NCBI RefSeq assembly: GCF_000735345.1
Contig: NZ_JMPJ01000022.1
Location: forward strand, 1 to 52,247
Length of the DNA stretch: 52,247 nt
Reading direction: 5' to 3'
Origin: Ewingella americana ATCC 33852
Lineage (GTDB): Bacteria; Pseudomonadota; Gammaproteobacteria; Enterobacterales; Enterobacteriaceae
A program made the position numbers and the translations under genes. Of this stretch, positions 34,721 through 45,737 are shown piece by piece. Numbering within the stretch: position 1 is the first letter of the stretch; each line of letters begins with the position of its first letter. The notes beneath the pieces are model-generated. The model did no database searches. It saw only the letters and a program-made list of their open reading frames with translations, and was not told the origin of the DNA.

Positions 34721-34782
34721 CGTTTGTCTTTCATTTGCATCAGGCTTGACCTGAGTGCTGAGTTATCGCAACGTGTCCCTGT

Positions 34783-34788
34783 TATAAT
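34783..34788 (+). promoter_or_regulatory. -10 box for frsA
   Basis: A perfect TATAAT lies 38 bases upstream of the frsA start. The matching -35 (near 34759-34765, GAGTTA) is weak. A GGAGGAT ribosome site precedes the ATG. Confidence 0.55.
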
Positions 34789-34826
34789 TCTCGTCCACGC
34801 AGCTGGTTAACGGAGGATTTTGCATC

Positions 34827-36074
34827 ATGGCACCAGCCAACCTTACGGAAAAACTGTTCAAACCCACCTTCAAATATCCAGAAACCTCGACGCTGGTTCG
34901 TCGTGTGCATCATGCCGGGGTGAATACGCTCCACTCGGCGCTGGAAGGGGATTCGGCACCTTGTTGGTATCGCACGATTAACCGTTTGATGTGGTTGTGG
35001 CGCGGCGTAAATCCGCTGGAAGTGGAAGAAGTGCTGTCTCGCATTGCCGTTTCTACCGCCAAGCGCAGCGACGAGCGCCTTCTCGATACCGTGATTGGCT
35101 ATCGCGGCGGTAACTGGATTTATGAGTGGTCGCAGCAGGGCATGGCGTGGCAACAAAAGGCGCAAGAGGCCGAAGACTTGGCCCTCGCCAGCGAATATTG
35201 GCTCAAAGCCGCCAACCTTTATAGCATTGCTGGCTACCCTCATTTAAGAGGCGACACGCTGGCGGAACAGGCAGAAGTGTTAGCCAACAAGGCTTTCGAG
35301 CAGTCTGCGCTGCATTCTCCTTATCAACTGAAAGAGATCGACTTCGCCATCGAAGGCGGCAGCGCGATCACCGGCTTCCTGCATCTGCCCAACGAGGGCA
35401 AAGCGCCGTTCCCAACCGTGATGGTGTGTGGCGGACTGGATACCTTGCAGAGTGACCATCAGCGGCTGTTCCGCGACTACCTTGCGCCGCGTGGCATTGC
35501 CATGCTGACCATCGACATGCCGTCGATTGGCTTCTCCGCCAAGTGGAAACTGACCCAGGACACCAGCTTCTTGCATCAGCAAGTGCTGAAAAAACTCAGC
35601 GACGTAGTGTGGATAGATTCAACCAAAGTCAGCCTGCTCGGCTTCCGCTTTGGTGCTAATGTCGCCGTGCGTCTGGCCTATTTAGAGCCGCGTCGCGTTC
35701 GCGGTGTGGCGACCCTCGGCGCACTGGTTCATACCCTATTATTCGACGCCAAATGTCAGGACAAAGTACCCGACATGTATATGGACGTGCTCGCCAGCCG
35801 ACTGGGAATGTCCAATGCCAGTGACAGCGCGCTGAAGACCGAGCTTAATAGGTATTCTCTGAAAACACAGGGGCTGCTCGGGCGCAGAACGCCGACGCCA
35901 ATCATTGCCGGTTACTGGGAGCAAGACCCCTTCAGTCCTAAGGAGGAATCTCGCTTAATCGCTGATTCCTCGGGGGATGGCAAGCTGTTGAGCATTAAAA
36001 GAGAGCCGCTTTATCAGAATTTCGACAAGGCGCTGCATGATATTTGTGAATGGCTGTCGACTCACATGCGTTAA
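34827..36074 (+). CDS. frsA: FrsA (YafA), alpha/beta-hydrolase esterase
   Basis: A 415-residue protein matching E. coli FrsA over its whole length ([23 protein letters not shown] at the start). The hydrolase half begins near residue 180 with GFLHLPNEG and holds [19 protein letters not shown] and [10 protein letters not shown]. FrsA was described as a partner of unphosphorylated enzyme IIA-Glc that shifts respiration to fermentation; the esterase role is also reported. GGAGGAT precedes the ATG. Crl follows 64 bases downstream. Confidence 0.92.
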   Translation: MAPANLTEKLFKPTFKYPETSTLVRRVHHAGVNTLHSALEGDSAPCWYRTINRLMWLWRGVNPLEVEEVLSRIAVSTAKRSDERLLDTVIGYRGGNWIYEWSQQGMAWQQKAQEAEDLALASEYWLKAANLYSIAGYPHLRGDTLAEQAEVLANKAFEQSALHSPYQLKEIDFAIEGGSAITGFLHLPNEGKAPFPTVMVCGGLDTLQSDHQRLFRDYLAPRGIAMLTIDMPSIGFSAKWKLTQDTSFLHQQVLKKLSDVVWIDSTKVSLLGFRFGANVAVRLAYLEPRRVRGVATLGALVHTLLFDAKCQDKVPDMYMDVLASRLGMSNASDSALKTELNRYSLKTQGLLGRRTPTPIIAGYWEQDPFSPKEESRLIADSSGDGKLLSIKREPLYQNFDKALHDICEWLSTHMR

Positions 36075-36138
36075 ACGAAAAGGTTGCTAATTCTTAAGGG
36101 TTTGCTACAAATGAAGCCCCCTAAAAGGAGAATGTGTA

Positions 36139-36540
36139 ATGACGTTACCAAGTGGTCACCCTAAAAGTAGGCTAATGAAACGTTTCGGCACGTTGGGGCC
36201 CTATATCAGGGAAGCCAAGTGCGAGAACGATCGCTTTTTCTTCGACTGTTTAGCGGTATGCGTTAACGTAAAACCCGCGCCGGAGAAGCGTGAATTCTGG
36301 GGCTGGTGGATTGAGCTTCAGGCTGAGGAAGAGCGTTTTACCTATGTTTATCACTTCGGGTTGTTCGACAAAGAGGGCGACTGGAAGGAGCAAAACATTA
36401 AAGATGCTGAAGTGCGTGACAAACTGGAGACTACGCTGCGTGGCTTCCATAAGAACCTCAACGCCATGATTGTCGAGATGTCTTTGAAACTCGAACCTGC
36501 TGAAGATTTTGGCGACGAACCTTTAAAATTGTCGGCCTAA
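36139..36540 (+). CDS. crl: Crl, sigma-S (RpoS) chaperone
   Basis: A 133-residue protein, the same size as E. coli Crl. [44 protein letters not shown] and EFWGWWIEL are hallmark segments. Crl binds RpoS and favours formation of the sigma-S holoenzyme, raising expression of curli and stationary-phase genes. AAAAGGAGAATGTGTA precedes the ATG. A weak promoter (TTGCTA 36084-36089, TACAAA 36106-36111) may lie in the frsA-crl gap. A perfect hairpin follows. Confidence 0.95.
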   Translation: MTLPSGHPKSRLMKRFGTLGPYIREAKCENDRFFFDCLAVCVNVKPAPEKREFWGWWIELQAEEERFTYVYHFGLFDKEGDWKEQNIKDAEVRDKLETTLRGFHKNLNAMIVEMSLKLEPAEDFGDEPLKLSA

Positions 36541-36576
36541 AGACCGCGATTTTCCCCTGCTTGAACCCTGCAATTT

Positions 36577-36602
36577 AGCGTTATGCCCTAAGGCATAACG
36601 CT
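36577..36602. terminator. Intrinsic terminator after crl
   Basis: A perfect 11-bp stem, AGCGTTATGCC (36577-36587) with GGCATAACGCT (36592-36602), has a CTAA loop, followed by GTTCTCCTTTT. It separates crl from proBA. The phoE gene that lies here in E. coli is absent. Confidence 0.8.
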
Positions 36603-36682
36603 GTTCTCCTTTTCCAAAGACAACAGTACACTTCATCATTTAAACTCTATTCAATTCTTCAAACGCAAACGGCAGAAAGATT

Positions 36683-37786
36683 ATGAGTGGCAGCCAAACA
36701 TTGGTTGTAAAACTGGGCACTAGCGTGCTCACCGGCGGCTCCCGTCGCCTTAATCGTGCTCACATTGTTGAGCTGGTTCGCCAGTGCGCGCAGCAACACG
36801 CGGCAGGGCACAGAATTGTTATCGTGACGTCGGGCGCTATCGCCGCCGGGCGCGAACATCTGGGCTACCCCGAACTCCCCGCCACCATCGCCTCCAAGCA
36901 ATTATTGGCGGCGGTGGGGCAGAGCCGTTTGATTCAACTATGGGAACAGCTGTTTTCTATTTATGGCATTAATGTCGGCCAGATGCTGCTGACTCGCGCC
37001 GATATGGAAGACCGCGAGCGTTTCCTCAACGCGCGTGACACCATGAACGCGCTGCTCGATAACCATATCGTGCCGGTCATTAACGAAAACGACGCGGTGG
37101 CTACCGCCGAGATTAAAGTCGGTGATAATGACAACCTGTCGGCGCTGGCGGCGATTTTAGCCGGTGCAGACAAACTGCTGCTGCTGACCGACCAGCGCGG
37201 CCTGTTCACCGCCGACCCACGCACCAACCCGCAGGCTGAGTTGATTCGCGAAGTGACCGCCATCGACGACGCCCTGCGCGGCATCGCGGGCGATAGCGTG
37301 TCTGGTCTGGGAACCGGCGGCATGGCCACCAAACTGCAAGCCGCCGACGTAGCGTGCCGCGCGGGTGTCGACACCATTATCGCCGCGGGTAACCTGCCGG
37401 GCGTGATTGCTGACGTCATCAATGGCGTGTCAGTGGGTACTCGCTTCCACGCCATGCAGACGCCACTCGAGAACCGCAAACGCTGGATCTTCGGCGCGCC
37501 GCCTGCGGGTGAAATCACCATTGATGACGGCGCGGTTGCCGCCATGCTGGAGCGCGGCAGTTCGCTGCTGCCGAAAGGCATCCGTGAAGTGAAAGGCGAT
37601 TTCTCGCGTGGGGAAGTGATCCGCATTCGCAACCTGACTGGGCGCGATTTGGCCCATGGGGTCAGCCGCTACAATAGCGACGCGATGCGCATGATTGCCG
37701 GTCACCACTCCCAGCAGATTAGTGAAATCCTCGGTTACGAGTATGGCCCGGTCGCCGTACACCGTGACGATATGATTGTCAGTTAA
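36683..37786 (+). CDS. proB: ProB, glutamate 5-kinase
   Basis: A 367-residue enzyme for the first step of proline synthesis (glutamate to gamma-glutamyl phosphate). The amino acid kinase domain (about 1-255) holds [30 protein letters not shown] and [16 protein letters not shown]; a PUA domain (about 275-360) ends it. Proline feedback inhibition is a property of the family. It is very close to E. coli ProB throughout. AGAAAGA precedes the ATG. ProA follows after 23 bases. Confidence 0.96.
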   Translation: MSGSQTLVVKLGTSVLTGGSRRLNRAHIVELVRQCAQQHAAGHRIVIVTSGAIAAGREHLGYPELPATIASKQLLAAVGQSRLIQLWEQLFSIYGINVGQMLLTRADMEDRERFLNARDTMNALLDNHIVPVINENDAVATAEIKVGDNDNLSALAAILAGADKLLLLTDQRGLFTADPRTNPQAELIREVTAIDDALRGIAGDSVSGLGTGGMATKLQAADVACRAGVDTIIAAGNLPGVIADVINGVSVGTRFHAMQTPLENRKRWIFGAPPAGEITIDDGAVAAMLERGSSLLPKGIREVKGDFSRGEVIRIRNLTGRDLAHGVSRYNSDAMRMIAGHHSQQISEILGYEYGPVAVHRDDMIVS

Positions 37787-37809
37787 GACTGATTTTTAAG
37801 GATATACCC

Positions 37810-39063
37810 ATGTTGAACGCAATGGGGCAGGCCGCCAAACAGGCCTCTTATACACTTTCGACACTCAGCACCGCGCAGAAGAACCACGCGCTGCAAGTGA
37901 TTGCTGACATGCTCGAAGCCAACAGCCAGAGCATTATTCAGGCCAATGAATTAGACATGTCCGCCGCCCGCGCCAGTGGCATGAGCGAAGCCTTGCTCGA
38001 CCGCCTGCTGCTGACCCCTGCGCGTCTGGCTGCTATCGCCAGCGATGTGCGCGACGTGTGCCGCCTGAGTGACCCGGTCGGCCAGATTATTGACGGCTCG
38101 ACCCAAGACAGCGGGCTGAAGCTAGAGCGCCGCCGCGTGCCTTTGGGCGTGGTCGGGGTGATTTACGAAGCGCGCCCTAACGTCACCATTGACGTCGCCA
38201 GCCTGTGCCTGAAAACCGGCAACGCGGCTATTCTGCGCGGCGGCAAAGAGACTCACCACACCAATCAGGCGACGGTGAAAGTGATTCAACAGGCGCTGGA
38301 GCAGTGTGGTCTGCCACGCGCGGCGGTGCAGGCGATTGAAAGCCCGGACCGCCAGCTGGTCACCGAGATGCTGCGTCTGGATAAATACATCGACATGCTG
38401 ATCCCTCGCGGTGGCGCGGCGCTGCACAAGCTGTGCCGCGAGCAGTCCACCATTCCGGTGATCACCGGCGGTATCGGCGTGTGTCACACCTTTGTTGATG
38501 AGAGTGTGGATTTCGCCAAAGCGCTGGCCGTGATTGAAAGCGCCAAAGTTCAGCGCCCAAGTGCCTGTAACAGCCTCGAGACCCTGTTGGTTCATCAGGC
38601 CATCGCGGCCCGCTTCCTGCCTGAGCTGAGTGCCAAAATGCATGCCGCGGGCGTCACGCTGCATGCCAGCGAGTCGGCGCTGCCTTATCTGCAAAATGGC
38701 CCGGCGAAGGTAGTAGCCGTGACGGAAGAAGATTATCAGGACGAGTGGCTGTCGCTGGATTTGAACGTTACGCTGGTGGCGGATATCGACGAGGCTATCG
38801 CCCACATCCGTAAATACGGCACCGAGCACTCCGACGCTATTCTGACGCGCTCTATCAGTCAGGCCGACCGTTTCGTCAATGAAGTGGACTCCTCGGCGGT
38901 GTACGTCAACGCCAGCACCCGTTTCACCGACGGCGGGCAGTTTGGTTTAGGCGCGGAAGTGGCGGTCAGCACGCAAAAACTTCATGCCCGTGGCCCAATG
39001 GGCTTAGAAGCCCTGACCACCTACAAGTGGATTGGCTACGGCGACGATTTAGTGCGCCCGTAA
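37810..39063 (+). CDS. proA: ProA, glutamate-5-semialdehyde dehydrogenase
   Basis: A 417-residue NADPH-dependent reductase for the second step of proline synthesis, working with ProB on the labile phosphate intermediate. Marks: [25 protein letters not shown], the active-site Cys in [11 protein letters not shown], and [29 protein letters not shown] precedes the ATG. A perfect hairpin and a tRNA gene follow. Confidence 0.96.
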   Translation: MLNAMGQAAKQASYTLSTLSTAQKNHALQVIADMLEANSQSIIQANELDMSAARASGMSEALLDRLLLTPARLAAIASDVRDVCRLSDPVGQIIDGSTQDSGLKLERRRVPLGVVGVIYEARPNVTIDVASLCLKTGNAAILRGGKETHHTNQATVKVIQQALEQCGLPRAAVQAIESPDRQLVTEMLRLDKYIDMLIPRGGAALHKLCREQSTIPVITGGIGVCHTFVDESVDFAKALAVIESAKVQRPSACNSLETLLVHQAIAARFLPELSAKMHAAGVTLHASESALPYLQNGPAKVVAVTEEDYQDEWLSLDLNVTLVADIDEAIAHIRKYGTEHSDAILTRSISQADRFVNEVDSSAVYVNASTRFTDGGQFGLGAEVAVSTQKLHARGPMGLEALTTYKWIGYGDDLVRP

Positions 39064-39074
39064 AAGCCCAAAAA

Positions 39075-39100
39075 AATAGCCCCGAATCACCGGGGCTATT
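39075..39100 (+). terminator. Intrinsic terminator after proBA
   Basis: A perfect 10-bp stem, AATAGCCCCG (39075-39084) with CGGGGCTATT (39091-39100), closes a 6-base loop, with an A-run upstream. It lies 12 bases after the proA stop. Confidence 0.8.
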
Positions 39101-39241
39101 AACAAAAACTATACAGAAATCATCATTTCCAAGCCTTCCATCACCCGCTGTGACGAGAAAAGCAGCAGTCGATTCTTTGCCTCTTGACTTGCGACTCGGA
39201 TTTCAATAATTTGTCACCCCGAAGTAACCCGCAGTAAAAAT

Positions 39242-39317
<76 letters not shown>

Positions 39318-39347
39318 TTTCAAAGCAAGCCCCCTCTAGGTTTACCC

Positions 39348-40685
<1,338 letters not shown>

Positions 40686-40848
40686 TCATGATCAATCTTA
40701 GACAGCGATGGTTCTGGCGGCTCTAAAGCCAAGTAGATTTTCGGTTTAGTGTACTGGGTGGTCATCGTGCTCGACTAGGTTCCATTTGTTACCAGTCTGT
40801 AATCAGGCTCATCTTCAGTCATGCATCTCGTCCCATTCAGGTGTTTGA

Positions 40849-40878
40849 CAATCAACCTACCAACTAGTAGGTTGATTG
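40849..40878. promoter_or_regulatory. TetR-type operator over the aldehyde dehydrogenase-DUF308 promoter
   Basis: A perfect inverted repeat with 12-base arms, CAATCAACCTAC and GTAGGTTGATTG, surrounds a 6-base centre. The 17 bases from 40857 to 40873 recur exactly upstream of the TetR gene (45037-45053). A -35-like TTGACA (40845-40850) with a weak TAGGTT 17 bases on overlaps the site, so a bound repressor would block the rightward promoter. Confidence 0.8.
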
Positions 40879-40936
40879 TGTAATTCAACCAATTGACCCT
40901 TTTTGTTTTCAGCGACGAGTGAGTTTTGGAGAGAGT

Positions 40937-41512
40937 ATGAGCAAAAATCCAGTAAGTTCAGCGAACCTTGGCCAAGAGCAGTGGCTGAAGCGTTATTACT
41001 ATACCCGCGCGCTATTTTCAGTGTTATGGGTGGCGTCCGCCTTCACGTTGGGGCAACACTCTTCGACCATAGGCGCGGTTTTGCTGGTCATTTACCCGGC
41101 GTGGGATGCGTTGGCAAACTACATTGATGCATCGCGCAGCGGCGGCCTCGGTCATAACCGTATCCAGACCACCAATATCATTGTCAGCGTGCTGACCACC
41201 TTAGCGGTGCTGGGGGCGCTGTCGATTAGCCGCAATTGGGTAATTGGGGTGTTTGGCGTCTGGGCCATATTGTCTGGCTTATTACAGCTGGGCGTCGCAG
41301 TGGGCCGCTGGAAAAGCTACGGTGCTCAGTGGACCATGATCCTCAGCGGCGCGCAGTCTTCACTGGCGGGCGCGTTCTTTATTCTACAAGCACAAATGCC
41401 GGTTCCCCCTTCGATTGTTAATATTGCCGGTTACTCGGCGGTCGGTGCTTTTTATTTCTTGGTTTCCGCCCTTTGGCTAACGGTAAGCCAGCGTCGTTTA
41501 AAGGCGGCTTAA
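40937..41512 (+). CDS. DUF308/HdeD-like membrane protein
   Basis: A 191-residue polytopic protein with about six membrane spans (for example ALFSVLWVASAFTLG, TIGAVLLVIYPAWDAL, IIVSVLTTLAVLGALSI, VIGVFGVWAILSGLLQLGV, GAFYFLVSALWLTV). The architecture is that of DUF308/HdeD inner-membrane proteins, of unknown biochemical role. The ATG at 40937 has GGAGAGAGT immediately upstream; a GTG at 40919 is less likely. It shares the TetR-type operator with the divergent aldehyde dehydrogenase, so a stress-response role is suggested. Confidence 0.78.
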   Translation: MSKNPVSSANLGQEQWLKRYYYTRALFSVLWVASAFTLGQHSSTIGAVLLVIYPAWDALANYIDASRSGGLGHNRIQTTNIIVSVLTTLAVLGALSISRNWVIGVFGVWAILSGLLQLGVAVGRWKSYGAQWTMILSGAQSSLAGAFFILQAQMPVPPSIVNIAGYSAVGAFYFLVSALWLTVSQRRLKAA

Positions 41513-41527
41513 TGAGAGGACGGTAAT

Positions 41528-41800
41528 GTGAATGTGATGGACTTTCCAACATACCGTAAAAATACACAGGGAAGTGAGCGAGATGATTTGATTGAGATAA
41601 TTGACGAGCTTATTCAAATCATCATCGAACTGCAATTTAACTCATCAACTCAATCCGATGAGAAGGGGAGTAAAGACATTCGTGAATTTGCACTGTCTCT
41701 GGCAGTTAAAATTCTTAATGATTCCGAGTTAAATAAAAGCGCGCCGTTCTTAGTCGATAAAATGGTCATGCTGCTGATTAAAGAGTCTCGCTATTCTTAA
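41528..41800 (+). CDS. Small hypothetical protein, possibly cotranscribed with the DUF308 gene
   Basis: A 90-residue acidic, soluble, mostly helical protein; I do not recognise its family. It has two amphipathic stretches (DDLIEIIDELIQIIIELQF and DIREFALSLAVKILND) that could form a helical dimer, similar in style to small AriR/YmgB-type regulators, but without a clear match. GTG at 41528 has AGGA seven bases upstream; an ATG at 41537 is also possible. It lies 15 bases after the DUF308 gene and is lower in G+C than it. Confidence 0.55.
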   Translation: MNVMDFPTYRKNTQGSERDDLIEIIDELIQIIIELQFNSSTQSDEKGSKDIREFALSLAVKILNDSELNKSAPFLVDKMVMLLIKESRYS

Positions 41801-41821
41801 TACTAATTCAATATCTAATAT

Positions 41822-41881
41822 CGCCAGACTTTACCTGGTCACGCTAACAAAATTATTAGCCTGAACAACCGAAGTCTGGCG
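41822..41881. repeat. Long-range inverted repeat after nupX
   Basis: CGCCAGACTT (41822-41831) pairs with AAGTCTGGCG (41872-41881), enclosing a smaller GCTAA/TTAGC stem. It lies between the convergent 90-residue ORF and nupX and may protect or end the nupX transcript. Confidence 0.5.
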
Positions 41882-41890
41882 AATTATTAT

Positions 41891-43141
41891 TTATGCCAGA
41901 CCAATAAAGAACCCTGCAATGGTGGCACTCATCAAATTAGAAAGCGTTGCCGCCGCCAGTGCTCGCATCCCGAGTTGAGCAATTTCAGAGGTACGCTGAG
42001 GTGCTATGGCAGAAAATGCGCCGACCACCACGCCAATCGAGCCAAAGTTGGCAAAACCACATAGCGCGAATGAAATGATGGCAATGGTTTTGACATCTAA
42101 AGTCCCGGCGGTTTGCAGATAAGGCGAAAAACTGAGATAGGCAACAAACTCATTAATCGCCAGCTTTTGGCCAATCAGGCTGCCTGCTAAGGTCGCGTCA
42201 TGCCAATCGACGCCCATCACCCAAGCAAGGGGAGCAAGGGCATAGCCTAATATGCCTTCAAGGCTTGCACCGCCTAGCCCAAACAGCCCGCCCACGCCGC
42301 TAATCAGCCCATTAATTAGGGCGATTATCGCGACAAAAGCCATTACCACGGTTGCGACACCGACGGCAATCCGCAGCCCGGTCATCGCCCCAGACGCCAC
42401 GGCTTCAATGATGCTTTTTGGCGGCGTTTCGGTGAAGGAGAGGTTATCGAAAACAATCTGCGACTCCTCCGTGGCCGGGCTCAAGATACGCGCAAAGAGG
42501 ATACCGCCGGGGATTGCCATTAATGACGCCGCCAACAGATAGTCTATTGGCACGCCCAGCCCGGCATAGCCAATCATTGTCGACCCCGCGATAGACGCCA
42601 TGCCGCTACAAATCGCTGTAAATAGCTCGTTGCGATTGAGGCGATGAATAAAAGGTTTAACGATGGCGGGAATTTCATTCTGGCCGAGGAAGATGGTGGT
42701 GACGGCAACAAAGGACTCAATCTTGCTGATATTCAAAGCTTTTTGGAAAATGCCGCCAAGAACGCGAATCAGTAACTTCATAATGCCGATATAATAAAGC
42801 AAGCTCACCAAGGCCGTCATAAAGATAATTGCAGGCAGTACGTGGAAGGCAAAAACGAAGCCCGCGCCGTTAAATACTCTATTCATATCTGGCCCGGCTA
42901 ATGCACCAAATATAAATGCGCTGCCCGCATCACTGTAATTCATTATATTATGAACGCCATAGGCGACTTTTTCAGCTAACCATTTTCCTGGGGGTAGGTA
43001 GAGGATCGCGCCGCCGATGGCTATTTGTAAAATCAGCGCCGCACCAATAGTCCGAAGACTGATTTTGCTTTTATTTACTGACAGGATAAATGCAATTGCC
43101 AGTAATACCACCATACCTAAAACACTTCTCATTATGTCCAT
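41891..43141 (-). CDS. nupX: NupX (YeiM), concentrative nucleoside transporter
   Basis: A 416-residue CNT-family proton/nucleoside symporter with about ten membrane spans. It matches E. coli YeiM/NupX closely: MDIMRSVLGMVVLLAIAFILSV at the start, TIFLGQNEIPAIVKPF, ICSGMASIAGSTM, and NFGSIGVVVGAFSAI. It imports nucleosides for RihB, encoded just upstream on the same strand. The ATG at 43141 gives the conserved N-terminus; the open frame extends 15 codons further upstream. A perfect hairpin lies between rihB and nupX. Confidence 0.93.
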   Translation of the reverse strand: MDIMRSVLGMVVLLAIAFILSVNKSKISLRTIGAALILQIAIGGAILYLPPGKWLAEKVAYGVHNIMNYSDAGSAFIFGALAGPDMNRVFNGAGFVFAFHVLPAIIFMTALVSLLYYIGIMKLLIRVLGGIFQKALNISKIESFVAVTTIFLGQNEIPAIVKPFIHRLNRNELFTAICSGMASIAGSTMIGYAGLGVPIDYLLAASLMAIPGGILFARILSPATEESQIVFDNLSFTETPPKSIIEAVASGAMTGLRIAVGVATVVMAFVAIIALINGLISGVGGLFGLGGASLEGILGYALAPLAWVMGVDWHDATLAGSLIGQKLAINEFVAYLSFSPYLQTAGTLDVKTIAIISFALCGFANFGSIGVVVGAFSAIAPQRTSEIAQLGMRALAAATLSNLMSATIAGFFIGLA

Positions 43142-43217
43142 AATGATTATCTCGTTATTATTAATTTTGGTATGCAGGATATCCAAATGGGCGACAGCAA
43201 ACTGCCCATGAGTTTTT

Positions 43218-43252
43218 AGGCATGCAAAAAATAAGCATTATTTTGCATGCCT
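43218..43252. repeat. 12-bp inverted repeat between rihB and nupX
   Basis: AGGCATGCAAAA (43218-43229) pairs perfectly with TTTTGCATGCCT (43241-43252) around an 11-base spacer. It lies 27 bases past the rihB stop and 77 bases before nupX. It may be an attenuator, an RNA-stabilising stem or an operator. Confidence 0.55.
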
Positions 43253-43278
43253 GATACAGAGTGTTTTATTTCATTTAA

Positions 43279-44211
43279 TTAGTTGTACATTCGCACGCAG
43301 TCTTCGACCAAATTCCAGAACCATTGGGTATCGATAGTGATCCCGACTTTGGCATTGGCAGGTTTGCCGGTAACACCCAGCTCGTCGCACACGGTTCGGC
43401 CATAGCACGGGCCGCTATTCACATCGACTTCGACATACATGTCTTGGGTTTTAATCCCTTCAGGATTAATGAGATAGCCGATGCAGGTGGCGTCATGTAC
43501 CGGGCCGCCTTCCAAGCCATAGTTCTCATTTTGCGTTTTCAGCGTGAAGTTCATCATGTCGCTGAACAGCTTGCCTGCTGGTCCGCCCGCTTTTTCCATG
43601 CGAGCAATCACGTCTGGAGTACAGGCTGTCTGGTTGGTCAAATCGAGGCCCATCATCACCAAAGGCGCGCCGGAGCTGAAGACAACATGGGCGGCTTCCG
43701 GGTCAGCATAGATATTGAATTCTGCCGATGGGGTGAAGTTCCCCGTGCCGTAGGCGCCGCCCATCAGCACGATCTCTTTAATTTTAGGGATAATAGCGGG
43801 CTGCATGCGCATGGCGACCGCGATATTGGTCAGCGGAGCAACCGGCACCAGAGTGATATCGCCATCGCTGGCCATCAGCGTATCAATGATGAACTGCACG
43901 GCGTGGGTGCTTTCCGCCTTGCGAGTCAGTGGGCCAAACACCGGACCATCAAGGCCTGTTTCCCCATGAATATTGTCCGCCACGATCTGCTTGCGCATAA
44001 TCGGCTGCGGCATTCCGGCAAAAACGGGCACGTTGATATCTAATTGCTGGCACACGTTCAGGCCATTAACTAATGTTTTGTCCAGCGTCTGGTTGCCGGC
44101 CACAATGGTTATTCCGAGTAAATCAATTGCCGGATGTTTAGCAGCCATCAAAATTGCAATAGCATCATCATGACCGGGATCACAATCGAGTATAATTTTT
44201 CTCTGCGCCAT
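43279..44211 (-). CDS. rihB: RihB (YeiK), pyrimidine-specific ribonucleoside hydrolase
   Basis: A 310-residue nucleoside hydrolase that splits cytidine and uridine into base and ribose. The N-terminal calcium-binding motif [14 protein letters not shown], then [24 protein letters not shown] and the active-site loop [10 protein letters not shown] are visible. The protein parallels E. coli RihB (313) nearly residue for residue. It is upstream of nupX on the same strand and diverges from the yeiL regulator. Import plus hydrolysis of pyrimidine nucleosides is the expected joint role. Confidence 0.94.
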   Translation of the reverse strand: MAQRKIILDCDPGHDDAIAILMAAKHPAIDLLGITIVAGNQTLDKTLVNGLNVCQQLDINVPVFAGMPQPIMRKQIVADNIHGETGLDGPVFGPLTRKAESTHAVQFIIDTLMASDGDITLVPVAPLTNIAVAMRMQPAIIPKIKEIVLMGGAYGTGNFTPSAEFNIYADPEAAHVVFSSGAPLVMMGLDLTNQTACTPDVIARMEKAGGPAGKLFSDMMNFTLKTQNENYGLEGGPVHDATCIGYLINPEGIKTQDMYVEVDVNSGPCYGRTVCDELGVTGKPANAKVGITIDTQWFWNLVEDCVRMYN

Positions 44212-44337
44212 CTCTCATTTCCTCTATTAGGGTTTAAATTGTCGATCTTTTTAAATGCATAACAAAATTGCTACGTCAACGCTTTAAACCTAACAGCTAA
44301 GATCGTATCTTAAATATGAGAAATCTCATGCTGGGAA

Positions 44338-45036
44338 ATGATTGTGAAAGAAATCCATAATGAAAGTTTGAAACAACAGTTAATAAAGAATTCTGCCTAT
44401 CAGGAGCATTTTTCATTTAATGTTGAGCAGGAAACTCGGCTACTTCACATTATGGCGGGAGACTATATTGTGAAGGAGGGAGAGCGGCCGGTTTACTTGT
44501 TTTATCTCGCCCGAGGACGGGCAAAGCTGTATGCCACCTTGGCTAATGGACGGGTTTCGCTGATTGATTTCTTTGCGGCAAGTTGCTTTATAGGTGAAAT
44601 TGAGCTGATAGATCAACAGCATGAATCACGCGCCGTGCAGGCTATTGAAGAGTGTTGGTGTCTGGCTCTACCTGCGAAACAGTTCCGCGCGCAGCTTTTG
44701 AATGACGCAGTTTTTTTACGCAATTTGTGCATGAGTTTAACGCAGAAAAATTATCGCAATATTGTCTCGTTAACCCGTAATCAATCATTTCCTTTGGTTA
44801 ATCGTCTGGCTGCATTTATTTTGCTTACACAACATGGTGATCTATATCACGAAAAACACACACAGGTGGCGGAATATATGGGTGTGTCTTACCGCCATTT
44901 ATTATTTGTGATTGCTCAGCTGGTCGATGACGGCTTTTTAATAAAACAAAAATCTGGCTATGCCATTAAAAATAAGCCGGCGATCATTGCATTAGCGCGG
45001 GAGATGGAACCGGATGCAACCCTATTTTCCACCTGA
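44338..45036 (+). CDS. yeiL: YeiL, Crp/Fnr-family transcriptional regulator
   Basis: A 232-residue regulator with an N-terminal cyclic-nucleotide-type beta-roll (about 30-140: [37 protein letters not shown]) and a C-terminal winged helix (about 165-225, [15 protein letters not shown]). The Cys residues in [16 protein letters not shown] and NLCMSL match E. coli YeiL, which has been proposed to bind an iron-sulfur cluster or form a redox disulfide. It diverges from rihB, so control of rihB-nupX is likely. ATG 44338 has poor spacing; GTG 44344 after GGGA is an alternative start. Confidence 0.88.
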   Translation: MIVKEIHNESLKQQLIKNSAYQEHFSFNVEQETRLLHIMAGDYIVKEGERPVYLFYLARGRAKLYATLANGRVSLIDFFAASCFIGEIELIDQQHESRAVQAIEECWCLALPAKQFRAQLLNDAVFLRNLCMSLTQKNYRNIVSLTRNQSFPLVNRLAAFILLTQHGDLYHEKHTQVAEYMGVSYRHLLFVIAQLVDDGFLIKQKSGYAIKNKPAIIALAREMEPDATLFST

Positions 45037-45086
45037 CTACCAACTAGTAGGTTTATCTTGACAATAAAGCAGCAGATCCTTAGATT
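45037..45086 (+). promoter_or_regulatory. TetR-gene operator and promoter
   Basis: The operator core CTACCAACTAGTAGGTT (45037-45053), identical to 40857-40873, begins directly after the yeiL stop. Four bases later comes TTGACA (45058-45063), a 17-base spacer, and TAGATT (45081-45086): a good sigma-70 promoter. The site lies just upstream of -35, suggesting autoregulation. Confidence 0.78.
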
Positions 45087-45133
45087 TGATATTAATTTAG
45101 TGGATATCAATCAGTTAAGTTTTCAGGAATTCT

Positions 45134-45727
45134 ATGCCTACAGAGCGTTCGCCAAAAGCCAGAGAGATTATTCTTCACACCCGACAACTGCTGACCTCTG
45201 GTGGCTACAACAGCTTTAGCTATGCCGACATTGCAGAATTGGTGAAGATTCAAAAAGCCAGTATCCACCATCACTTCCCGAGCAAGGTTGAACTGGTGCA
45301 AGCCGTGTTGGCGGAATATCGCGAAGAGGCGAGGGGCGGGATGGCGGCGATAAGCCAGCAACTCAACGATCCGCTGGCCGAACTTAAAGCCTACGCCGGT
45401 TACTGGTCTACCTGCATTGAGAATGGCACTTCACCTTTTTGCATCTGCGTGATGCTTTCGGTGGAATTGCCCAAACTACCACCGGAGATTTCTAGCGAAG
45501 TGACCGGGCATTTCACCGATCTCGCCAACTGGCTGGCCGCTTTGCTGCAAAAAGGGCAAAGCAGCGGCATTTTCCAACTGACTGAGACGCCGGATATTCA
45601 GGCTAAATCCTTTATGTCCACGGTCCACGGCGCGATGCTGTCGGCCAGAGCCCTAAATAATGCTGAACTCTTTCAACAGATTGTGGACCCTGTCATCGAC
45701 CATCTCACGTGCGCGCCAAACAAATAA
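45134..45727 (+). CDS. TetR/AcrR-family transcriptional regulator (NemR-like)
   Basis: A 197-residue repressor. The N-terminal HTH (about 10-55) contains SYADIAELVKIQKASIHHHFPSK in pieces typical of TetR proteins. The ligand domain holds three close cysteines, Cys94, Cys103 and Cys105 (SPFCICVML), a pattern like NemR, which senses electrophiles by cysteine chemistry. Its upstream region has a 17-base operator core that is also present between the aldehyde dehydrogenase and DUF308 genes. These three genes are thus a likely regulon. AGGA lies five bases before the ATG. Confidence 0.88.
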   Translation: MPTERSPKAREIILHTRQLLTSGGYNSFSYADIAELVKIQKASIHHHFPSKVELVQAVLAEYREEARGGMAAISQQLNDPLAELKAYAGYWSTCIENGTSPFCICVMLSVELPKLPPEISSEVTGHFTDLANWLAALLQKGQSSGIFQLTETPDIQAKSFMSTVHGAMLSARALNNAELFQQIVDPVIDHLTCAPNK

Positions 45728-45737
45728 TCTCCTGCCG

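Noticed and set aside
38122-38829. Minus-strand open frame of 235 codons inside proA
   Set aside because: It is antisense to the conserved proA catalytic region and has no recognisable protein features.
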